A program made the position numbers and the translations under genes. From Bacteroidetes bacterium UBA955 (GTDB lineage Bacteria; Bacteroidota; Bacteroidia; NS11-12g; UBA955), in the NCBI GenBank assembly GCA_002293105.1, contig DBCP01000036.1, forward strand, positions 1 to 5,805: a DNA stretch of 5,805 nt, given 5' to 3'. How positions within the stretch are numbered: position 1 is the first letter of the stretch; every line of letters begins with the position of its first letter. Shown piece by piece: positions 1 to 5,651 of the stretch. The notes beneath the pieces were generated by a model. The model was not told the origin of the DNA and searched no databases. It worked only from the letters and a program-made list of their open reading frames with translations.

Positions 1-599
1 TCCAACGCAGTTTTGCGGATGTTGCTTTCGGTGTAACCCGGACAGGCGATCAATACGTGTAGGCCGGTTTCCAAATTTTCGCATCGCAAACTCTCCAAAA
101 AGCCTTGCATGGCAAACTTACTGGCGCTGTATCCGGTTCTCGCTGGCAAACCTTTGAAACCCGCAATGGAAGAAATACCAACTACTGAACCTTTGTTGGC
201 CAATAAAGAGGGTAGCGCATATTTTGTGCAATAGACCGTCCCCCAAAAATTGGTATTCATCAATCGTTGTAATACTGAAATGTCTGTGTCCTCAAAAATC
301 CCGCGCATTGAAATCCCCGCGTTGTTTATCAAAACATCGATTTTGCCCCACTGTGCCATGGCATCGTCTACAAATCGTTTACAATCGGCTTCAATACTCA
401 CATCGCCAATGGTGGTGTGGATCTTGGAACTTTGCGACCGATCGCCCAGAATTTCCGTGCAAGCCCTAACAGTTTCCTGTAATCCATCTGCCGAGCGAGC
501 CATCAAACCCACCACAAAACCGCGTTTAACAGCTTCAATGGCCAATGCACGACCTATGCCCGATGAGGCTCCTGTGATGAGTGCAACACGCAGATTCAT
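1..599 (-). CDS. Short-chain dehydrogenase/reductase (SDR), C-terminus cut by the window edge
   Basis: This gene encodes a classical NAD(P)-dependent SDR oxidoreductase; the substrate cannot be told from sequence. I translated 199 residues from the ATG at 599. The Rossmann nucleotide-binding motif TGASSGIG is at residues 9-16, NNAG at 92-95, the structural/catalytic Asn at 117, and the catalytic Ser144, Tyr157 and Lys161 (in GISSIAG and YSASK), followed by the PG motif at 187-188. All four members of the catalytic Asn-Ser-Tyr-Lys set are present, so the enzyme should be active. An Arg at position 35, just after the second beta strand (LMARS), hints at NADP preference; that is inference. Classical SDRs are about 250-270 residues, so roughly 50-70 C-terminal residues lie off the left edge. 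The ATG follows the upstream redoxin stop by one base (TAACATG), which fixes the start and suggests translational coupling. The cytoplasm is the expected location, as no signal peptide is seen. Confidence 0.93.
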   Translation of the reverse strand, partial: MNLRVALITGASSGIGRALAIEAVKRGFVVGLMARSADGLQETVRACTEILGDRSQSSKIHTTIGDVSIEADCKRFVDDAMAQWGKIDVLINNAGISMRGIFEDTDISVLQRLMNTNFWGTVYCTKYALPSLLANKGSVVGISSIAGFKGLPARTGYSASKFAMQGFLESLRCENLETGLHVLIACPGYTESNIRKTAL

Positions 600-600
600 G

Positions 601-1128
601 TTAGGATTTCCATTTGATGGAACAACCCACCGCTGGAATTTCAGGGTAGTCGATTTCCAATCCATCTAGCGCGAATTCAATGGCATCTTCCAGATACACG
701 CGCATTACGGCTGCTTCGTTATCCCACGCATCGTCAATGGCACCTTTGTACACCAATTCTCTGCGGGCATTGAACAAAAAGACTTCCGGGGTTTTCGTTG
801 CACCCAATTGTTTCATGATTTCTTGAGACTCGTCATGCAAATAAGGGAATGTTACGCCATACTGCTTGGACAAACGCTTCATATCATCAAATGAATCTGT
901 AGGTTGCTGGGTAACATCGTTTCCGTTGATTGCCAATACACCCAAATTGTCCTCTTCATATTGTTTCGCCAAATAGACCAAACGCGGCCAATAGGCTTGG
1001 GCGTAGGGACAATGGTTGCAAGTCACAACCACCAACAAAGCGCTTTTGTCGGCCATGTGATACGTACTAACGATGTTGCCATCGATGTTTTTTAATTCAA
1101 AATGTTGCAAAGAATCGCCAATGTTCAT
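601..1128 (-). CDS. Redoxin-domain (thioredoxin-fold, PRX-like) protein with a CNHC motif
   Basis: This is a 175-residue thioredoxin-fold protein of the AhpC/TSA-redoxin superfamily, closest by pattern to the small PRX-like1 group. The N-terminal GDSLQHFELKNIDG stretch is typical of peroxiredoxin-like proteins. A redox-active CXXC (Cys37-Asn-His-Cys40) follows strand LLVVVT. Thr113-Pro114 supplies the cis-proline, in a GATKTPEVFLFN context, followed by LVYKGAIDD. A further Cys169 lies in GCSIKW near the C-terminus, an arrangement I associate with this family. No signal peptide or lipobox is visible, so a cytoplasmic thiol oxidoreductase or peroxidase role is likely; the partner is unknown. 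It is the first gene of a two-gene minus-strand unit with the SDR and is divergent from dnaX. No Shine-Dalgarno sequence precedes the ATG at 1128, and no clean Bacteroidota promoter was found upstream on this strand. Confidence 0.9.
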   Translation of the reverse strand: MNIGDSLQHFELKNIDGNIVSTYHMADKSALLVVVTCNHCPYAQAYWPRLVYLAKQYEEDNLGVLAINGNDVTQQPTDSFDDMKRLSKQYGVTFPYLHDESQEIMKQLGATKTPEVFLFNARRELVYKGAIDDAWDNEAAVMRVYLEDAIEFALDGLEIDYPEIPAVGCSIKWKS

Positions 1129-1195
1129 AAGTCTGAATTTACCCGCAATTTACGCAATAGAATGCTCATTTGTGGGTTTTTTGTTGGCGCGATTA

Positions 1196-1227
1196 TTTGG
1201 GAAGATGGCTGCTTTGAGGTTACTTTG
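1196..1227 (+). promoter_or_regulatory. Candidate dnaX promoter (TTTG-N20-TTACTTTG)
   Basis: TTTG at 1196-1199 matches the Bacteroidota -33 element. It lies 20 bp before TTACTTTG at 1220-1227, which matches the -7 consensus TAnnTTTG at five of six fixed positions. The spacing is what the phylum's sigma factor prefers. The dnaX ATG is only eight bases after the -7 element, so the transcript would have an almost absent leader. An alternative weaker pair (TTG at 1170-1172 with ATTATTTG at 1192-1199) exists. The call rests on pattern matching only. Confidence 0.35.
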
Positions 1228-1235
1228 CGAGACTC

Positions 1236-3125
1236 ATGGATCAATTCATTGTTTCAGCCCGTAAGTATCGTCCCACCACGTTTGAAGATGTAGTGGGTCA
1301 GCGTCAAGTGGCCGAAACATTGATGCATGAAATCAACAACAACAAATTGGCCCAAGCCTTTTTGTTTACAGGGCCGAGAGGGGTAGGTAAAACTACTTGT
1401 GCGCGAATTTTGGCCAAGGTGATCAATGCCCAAGATGGCGGCGATCCCAACCAAGATTATGCATTCAATATTTTTGAATTGGATGCGGCGAGTAACAACT
1501 CGGTGGAAGATATCAGGCACCTAATTGATCAAGTGCGCATTCCTCCGCAAGTGGGTAGGTACAAGGTGTACATTATTGATGAGGTGCATATGCTATCTAC
1601 AGCGGGATTCAACGCTTTTTTGAAAACCCTGGAAGAACCGCCATCCTACGCCATATTTATCCTGGCAACCACAGAGAAGCACAAGATATTACCCACGATT
1701 TTATCGCGCTGTCAAGTCTTTAACTTCAATCGCATTGAGACCAAAGACATGGTAGAGCACCTGAAAGGCATCGCCCAGAAGGAGAATATTGAAGCCAGTG
1801 AAGATGCGCTGCACTTGATTGCCCGTAAAGCAGACGGTGGTTTGCGTGACGCACTCTCCATGTTTGATCAATTGGTGAGCTTCGGTGGGGGTAAAATCAC
1901 CTATGAATCTGCCGTTGATATTTTGAGCGTACTAGATCTAGACACCTTCTTTGATGTTGCTAATTTGTTATCTTCATCGAATATCGGCGATGCACTTTTG
2001 ATATATGATGGTATCATAAAGAAAGGGTTCGATGGATCAACGTTTTTGGGTGGATTGGCTTCCCATTTCAGAAACCTCGCTGTAAGCAAAGAGACCAAGA
2101 CACAGACGTTACTCGATGTTTCTGAGTCCTTCAAATCGAAGTATTTGGAACAATCCTCAGCATTGTCGTTTGCGTTCATCCTCAATGGACTCAACATGGT
2201 TTCTGAGGCCGAAGAGAAATACAAACAATCGAGAAATCCCAGACTTTTGGTTGAGTTGATGCTCATGAAATTGGGACATCTCAACGCATTCATCCAAAGT
2301 ATACCTTCCCTTGAGGAAGTAAAAAAAAAAGTAGGACAGCCTAGCGAAGCGGTCAAAGTTGCCCCATTGAAGCGATCTGCTTCCATTGTAGAGGATAAAC
2401 CCAAAGTAGAAGCACCGGAAATTTTGCCTACGCCTGAGGTGGATGTAGTTCGACAAGCTGCCCAACAAAATACGATCGAAGATGTCAAAACATCGAATGC
2501 TACAGGTAACGGTGACAGGTTGGATGGTGCATTACAGCAGGCCAACAAAACCCCTGCGTTGCAGCCGAAAGATTCGGATAAAGTTGAAACCAATCGATTG
2601 AAAGTGAGCAGTTTTGAGGAGTTTAAACGCAAAAAAAGTGCTCTTCAAACCGCAGAATTGGCATCAGAATTGGCTGCCAACCAAGCAAATGGTGAGCGTG
2701 AGGATGGAAATGAACAAGATGCTTTGGATTCATCCGCAGCGGAATCACCAATAAATGCTGGATTAGCATCCAATAGTTCAAAGAAAACATTGGATGAGTT
2801 TTGGGTTGATTTTTATCAAACACAAACCCCGAGGGTGTTGACCTGTTTGAAAGGTTTGAAGTATGGAATAGAAGAAGGACAGCTAGTCATCACTTTGAAC
2901 GCTTCACACCAAGATGGAATTATCGAGGAAATTCGACCTCTCATGATGCAAGCCATCAAAAAACAAGTTGCTCATTTGAAAATTCAATCCATCCAAACCG
3001 TGATGGGAAAAATCGAAGTGCAGGAAAGAAGACCTTACACCGACAAAGAAAAGTTGGATTATTTGGTTAAAAAACATCCGGGACTCGCTGAGGCCCTGGA
3101 ATCACTGCATTTGCGATTGCCATAA
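1236..3125 (+). CDS. dnaX: DNA polymerase III subunit gamma/tau (clamp-loader ATPase)
   Basis: This 629-residue protein is the motor ATPase of the clamp loader, which opens the sliding clamp and, as tau, links polymerase and helicase. The AAA+ core occupies residues about 1-240: VSARKYRP start motif, Walker A GPRGVGKT (46-53), Walker B with DEVH (115-118), sensor 1 near Thr145-Thr146, arginine finger SRC (157-159), and sensor 2 GGLRDALSM with Arg204. Domain III, the oligomerisation collar, runs to about residue 355. A polar, probably disordered linker covers about 366-515, then a folded C-terminal domain from about 518 to the end. The zinc module with four Cys normally found between Walker A and B is absent; the only Cys are 55, 159 and 537. 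Lys363-365 are encoded by a run of ten A that probably causes slippage. The ATG at 1236 gives the N-terminus expected for the phylum. No clear Shine-Dalgarno sequence is close to it. Confidence 0.98.
   Translation: MDQFIVSARKYRPTTFEDVVGQRQVAETLMHEINNNKLAQAFLFTGPRGVGKTTCARILAKVINAQDGGDPNQDYAFNIFELDAASNNSVEDIRHLIDQVRIPPQVGRYKVYIIDEVHMLSTAGFNAFLKTLEEPPSYAIFILATTEKHKILPTILSRCQVFNFNRIETKDMVEHLKGIAQKENIEASEDALHLIARKADGGLRDALSMFDQLVSFGGGKITYESAVDILSVLDLDTFFDVANLLSSSNIGDALLIYDGIIKKGFDGSTFLGGLASHFRNLAVSKETKTQTLLDVSESFKSKYLEQSSALSFAFILNGLNMVSEAEEKYKQSRNPRLLVELMLMKLGHLNAFIQSIPSLEEVKKKVGQPSEAVKVAPLKRSASIVEDKPKVEAPEILPTPEVDVVRQAAQQNTIEDVKTSNATGNGDRLDGALQQANKTPALQPKDSDKVETNRLKVSSFEEFKRKKSALQTAELASELAANQANGEREDGNEQDALDSSAAESPINAGLASNSSKKTLDEFWVDFYQTQTPRVLTCLKGLKYGIEEGQLVITLNASHQDGIIEEIRPLMMQAIKKQVAHLKIQSIQTVMGKIEVQERRPYTDKEKLDYLVKKHPGLAEALESLHLRLP
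2305..2344 (+). promoter_or_regulatory. Putative programmed slippage/frameshift site in dnaX (A10 run with flanking hairpin and stops)
   Basis: Ten consecutive A (2321-2330) encode part of Val362 and all of Lys363-365. Just upstream, CTTCC (2305-2309) and GGAAG (2315-2319) form a perfect 5-bp stem with a 5-base loop, and the same stretch carries an SD-like GAGG (2313-2316). If one A is lost, the message reads AAG then TAG (2332-2334), giving 365 residues. If one A is gained, or a ribosome slips -1, four extra residues (SRTA) are added before TAG at 2342-2344, giving 369. Any slip not a multiple of three therefore ends right after clamp-loader domain III. TAGG (2332-2335) and CCTA (2340-2343) could form a further small 4-bp stem. 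Thermus dnaX makes gamma by transcriptional slippage on an A9 run, so there is a precedent; use of the site here is inferred. Confidence 0.65.
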
Positions 3126-3150
3126 TTAATTAAAAATTGGCTTAAAACAC

Positions 3151-3171
3151 CGAAGAATCTTCGTTATTTTT
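3151..3171 (+). terminator. Weak intrinsic terminator candidate after dnaX
   Basis: CGAAG and CTTCG (3151-3155 and 3159-3163) form a 5-bp stem with a 3-base loop AAT, followed by a T-rich tract TTATTTTT. It begins 26 bases after the dnaX stop. The stem is short and only partly GC, so termination would be weak. The same symmetrical element (CGAAGA-A-TCTTCG) could instead be an operator, since it directly abuts the next gene's -7 element. Confidence 0.3.
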
Positions 3172-3172
3172 G
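3165..3172 (+). promoter_or_regulatory. -7 promoter element for the proline dehydrogenase-ccm operon
   Basis: TATTTTTG matches the Bacteroidota -7 consensus TAnnTTTG at every fixed position. The only nearby -33-like triplet is TTG at 3137-3139, with a 25-bp spacer that is longer than usual. The ATG of the first gene lies six bases after the element, implying a near-leaderless message. The T-run overlaps the tail of the possible dnaX terminator. Confidence 0.5.
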
Positions 3173-3178
3173 TGGTTG

Positions 3179-4378
3179 ATGTCCACAACGGATCTTTCCT
3201 TTCAAAACACCTCTGTGGCCTTTGCCCACAAGTCGAACGGTGACCTCGTTAAAGCCCGCTGGCTGTTCAGGTCTTTCAATTTTCCGGCATTGCTTACCTA
3301 TGGACCGTCCATGGCAAAAGCAGCGGTTTTCTTGGGGTTGAAATTCACCATCAAAAAAACCATCTTTCAACAATTTTGTGGCGGCGAGAACATTGAAGAG
3401 TGCAATGTGGCCATTCAAAATTTGGCACAGAGTGGAATAGGAACCATTTTGGATTATTCTGTAGAAGGGGAAGAAAGCGAAGAAACGTTCGATGCAACCT
3501 GCGAGGAAGTACTAAGAACCATCGCCCGTGCCAAAGGGAATGGGGATATTCCTTTTTCCGTGTTCAAAACCACCGGCATCATGTCGTCGGATGTATTAGA
3601 GGCGGCTTCTTCCGTAATAGAAGTGAATCAAATTGTCGATAGTTCACTGATTGAAAATTTACTTTCTGAAAATCTGCAGCCCGCTTGGAAACAGGGGTAT
3701 GCTAGATTCATGAAGTTGTGTAACGCCGCTGCAGATAGTCGTGTGAGGATTTTTGTTGATGCTGAAGAGTCTTGGTTACAATCGGCCATTGACTTAATGA
3801 CAACCTACGCCATGGAAACCTTGAATAAGGAACAAGCATGGGTATACAATACGTTACAGATGTATCGTCATGATCGGTTGGCGTATTTGGAGCGACAGGT
3901 AGCAGAAGGTAAATGTCATTATGGCTACAAACTGGTTCGCGGGGCCTACATGGAAAAGGAGAGGGCTAGGGCTACAAGCAAGGGCTATCAAGACCCGATT
4001 CAGCCGGATAAAGAAGCTACCGACAGAGATTATGATAGTGCCGTGACCTTTTGTTTGGAAAATCACAACCGGGTCGCTGTTTGTATAGCTACGCACAATG
4101 AGAAATCATCGCTGTTGGGTACGCAGTTGGTCAATCAATATCAATTGCCGAAAGCCGACTGGAGAGTATCGTTTTCTCAGTTACTGGGTATGAGCGATCA
4201 CATTAGTTTTAATCTATCGAATAGTGGCTATAAAGTAAGTAAATACGTGCCATATGGCCCGGTTCTTTCTGTTATTCCCTACTTGACAAGAAGGGCGCAA
4301 GAGAACAGTGGGATGGCGGGACAAATGGGCCGAGAGTTGGCGCTGATTGAAGAGGAAATCAAAAGAAGGAAAGCATGA
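3179..4378 (+). CDS. Proline dehydrogenase (monofunctional, FAD-dependent)
   Basis: This enzyme oxidises L-proline to delta-1-pyrroline-5-carboxylate and passes electrons via FAD to the quinone pool, at the inner face of the cytoplasmic membrane. The 399-residue product carries the beta/alpha-barrel signatures of the PutA/ProDH family: FKTTG with Lys130, VDAEES with Asp194, KLVRGAYMEKER (251-262), CIATHNE (302-308), YVPYG starting at Tyr356, and YLTRRAQEN with Arg371-Arg372. Tyr356 and the Arg pair have the same 15-residue spacing as Tyr540 and Arg555/556 of E. coli PutA, which bind substrate. There is no ribbon-helix-helix DNA-binding part and no fused P5C dehydrogenase. An in-frame TTG at 3170 would add three residues, but it lies inside the -7 promoter element, so ATG 3179 is preferred. 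The last four bases overlap the next gene (ATGA). The partner P5C dehydrogenase is not in view. Confidence 0.95.
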   Translation: MSTTDLSFQNTSVAFAHKSNGDLVKARWLFRSFNFPALLTYGPSMAKAAVFLGLKFTIKKTIFQQFCGGENIEECNVAIQNLAQSGIGTILDYSVEGEESEETFDATCEEVLRTIARAKGNGDIPFSVFKTTGIMSSDVLEAASSVIEVNQIVDSSLIENLLSENLQPAWKQGYARFMKLCNAAADSRVRIFVDAEESWLQSAIDLMTTYAMETLNKEQAWVYNTLQMYRHDRLAYLERQVAEGKCHYGYKLVRGAYMEKERARATSKGYQDPIQPDKEATDRDYDSAVTFCLENHNRVAVCIATHNEKSSLLGTQLVNQYQLPKADWRVSFSQLLGMSDHISFNLSNSGYKVSKYVPYGPVLSVIPYLTRRAQENSGMAGQMGRELALIEEEIKRRKA

Positions 4379-5487
4379 ATTGGAAGCAACATTGGTATAA
4401 GTGGATAGCGGCAATTTGCTTGTTTTATGTGATTCTTGGGGGATTGTTTCTTCCGCTTAAGCCGGGTATTTCGGGTTTGTCGCCTGTGAAAATCACCACG
4501 GGCTCAACACAAACACTAAAAATCAATGTCTACAACGCGCCTTGGTTGAAAGAAAATGCTTTCGGTGATCAAAATATTGGTAACGGCGAGTTTCAGATTC
4601 CGGGGAAGGTGATTTTGGTTTCAAAGGGCATACAAGGCCGATGGGAAACTAGTAAAATCAAGTTTTCTGGTAATCACGGGCAGTTGTTGGCCGATATTGA
4701 TTTTACCATGGGCGATGCCAAAATCCCCAATGAGTATTACTCGGTTTTTGTGGAACTATCGAACGGAAAATATTTGGGCTTACCCGATGCCATATTTGTG
4801 GAGCGCGGCTTGGATGACACAGCCAAACCTTCCACCTTCATTCCCAAAGTGAATGCGGCCATTGAAACGAATCGTGAAATTTTCGAAATGAAATTTCCCA
4901 ACCGCATGGTGCTGAATGAGAGTGTGAGAAACTTGTTCTATCACGTGCCAATGTGGTTTGCGATGTTGGCGCTGTTGGGCATGGCATGCTGGTATGCCGT
5001 GAGATATTTGCGTTTTGGACAGCTCCAAGACGATGTATTTGCAGATTCATTGATTCGAGTGGGTATTTTGGCGGGTACTTTGGGCTGCATTACGGGTGCT
5101 GCATGGGCAAGAGTAACTTGGCAATCCTGGTGGCCTGCTGCGGATCCCAAGCTCAATGGGGTGGCCATTGGTATGACCATGTATTTGGCCTATTTGCTAC
5201 TGAGATCTACCTTGTCTGACCCCTTTCAAAGGGCAAGGATTACCTCGGTGTATTCCGTGTTTATTTTCCCGATTTTCATCGCCCTGATAGTGATAATGCC
5301 AAAATTGTCGCCCAATTCTTTGCACCCAGGTTCTGGTGGCACTGTAGGCTTCAATAAATATGACTTGGACTCTACAATGCGATTGTTCTTCTATCCTGCT
5401 GTGATAGGATGGATTGCATTGTTTTATTGGATCGCTAATTTGCGATATAGAATCGCTACGTTAAAAGAAAAACAACTCAACGAATGA
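4375..5487 (+). CDS. ccmC: CcmC/CcsA-type cytochrome c maturation protein with a large N-terminal extracytoplasmic insertion
   Basis: This 370-residue membrane protein belongs to the heme-handling protein superfamily and most likely acts as CcmC, which loads heme onto CcmE outside the cytoplasmic membrane. A first membrane segment is at about 11-28, followed by a roughly 160-residue extracytoplasmic region rich in beta-type sequence. The CcmC core then starts with the conserved heme-ligand His190 (LFYHVP), membrane segments at about 191-209 and 227-246, the tryptophan-rich WWD-type loop (TWQSWWPAADPKLN, 248-261), segments at about 262-277 and 289-308, the second conserved His317 in SLHPG, and a last segment at about 337-355. 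E. coli CcmC is about 245 residues, so the extra length is the N-terminal insertion. The tryptophan motif is divergent: WWPAAD replaces the usual WWVWD. It overlaps proline dehydrogenase and the CcmD-like gene by ATGA on both sides. A CcmF-type role is unlikely, given the length and the ccmD-ccmE neighbours. Confidence 0.9.
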   Translation: MNWKQHWYKWIAAICLFYVILGGLFLPLKPGISGLSPVKITTGSTQTLKINVYNAPWLKENAFGDQNIGNGEFQIPGKVILVSKGIQGRWETSKIKFSGNHGQLLADIDFTMGDAKIPNEYYSVFVELSNGKYLGLPDAIFVERGLDDTAKPSTFIPKVNAAIETNREIFEMKFPNRMVLNESVRNLFYHVPMWFAMLALLGMACWYAVRYLRFGQLQDDVFADSLIRVGILAGTLGCITGAAWARVTWQSWWPAADPKLNGVAIGMTMYLAYLLLRSTLSDPFQRARITSVYSVFIFPIFIALIVIMPKLSPNSLHPGSGGTVGFNKYDLDSTMRLFFYPAVIGWIALFYWIANLRYRIATLKEKQLNE

Positions 5488-5651
5488 AACAGACCATCAC
5501 AGAGCAATTCGACGTCAATGCGGCGGAGTTATTGGCTCAGCACAACTTGATGAATGCGGTGTATGCTGTATTGACCATCATTTTTGTCGGAATTTTGTTA
5601 TATCTCTTTAGATTGGATCGTAAAATTTCCAAAATCGAAAAACAATCATGA
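5484..5651 (+). CDS. ccmD: CcmD-like small membrane protein
   Basis: This is a 55-residue single-pass protein beginning MKQTITEQFD. The membrane segment covers about residues 24-42 (AVYAVLTIIFVGILLYLF) and is followed by a basic cytoplasmic tail (RLDRKISKIEKQS). CcmD proteins are small, poorly conserved, single-span proteins with such a tail, and they help release heme-loaded CcmE from CcmC. Sequence alone would not identify it; the call rests on size, topology and position between ccmC and ccmE. The start overlaps the ccmC stop and the stop overlaps the ccmE start, both as ATGA, so the reading frame is well fixed. The gene is short enough to be missed by automatic gene calling. Confidence 0.8.
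   Translation: MKQTITEQFDVNAAELLAQHNLMNAVYAVLTIIFVGILLYLFRLDRKISKIEKQS

Noticed and set aside
250..669. A 139-codon plus-strand open frame over the SDR start and redoxin end
   Set aside because: Both minus-strand genes here have full catalytic motifs; the plus-strand product shows no motif and crosses two genes.
1144..1158. Direct repeat of CGCAAT (1144-1149 and 1153-1158) in the divergent intergenic region
   Set aside because: The repeat is only 6 bp with two copies, which is easily chance; no matching regulator site is known to me.
1073..1293. Two small plus-strand frames of 63 codons bridging the divergent region and the dnaX start
   Set aside because: They overlap the redoxin start and dnaX in the wrong frame, carry no domain, and have no support beyond being open.
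1901..2632. A 243-codon open frame on the minus strand inside dnaX
   Set aside because: It lies wholly antisense to a clear dnaX coding region, has no recognisable domain, and its composition is what the complement of dnaX codons gives.
3170..3178. TTG start for proline dehydrogenase at 3170
   Set aside because: It lies within the perfect -7 promoter element and adds only three residues (MWL); the ATG at 3179 is the better start.
3353..3359. Seven-A run in proline dehydrogenase as another slippage site
   Set aside because: It encodes Lys-Lys in a normal KFTIKKTIF context, has no flanking hairpin or design of stops that I could see, and no reason for a truncated product.
4780..5219. Several 70-88 codon frames overlapping ccmC on both strands
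   Set aside because: All are shadows of a clear membrane protein gene with conserved His and Trp motifs.
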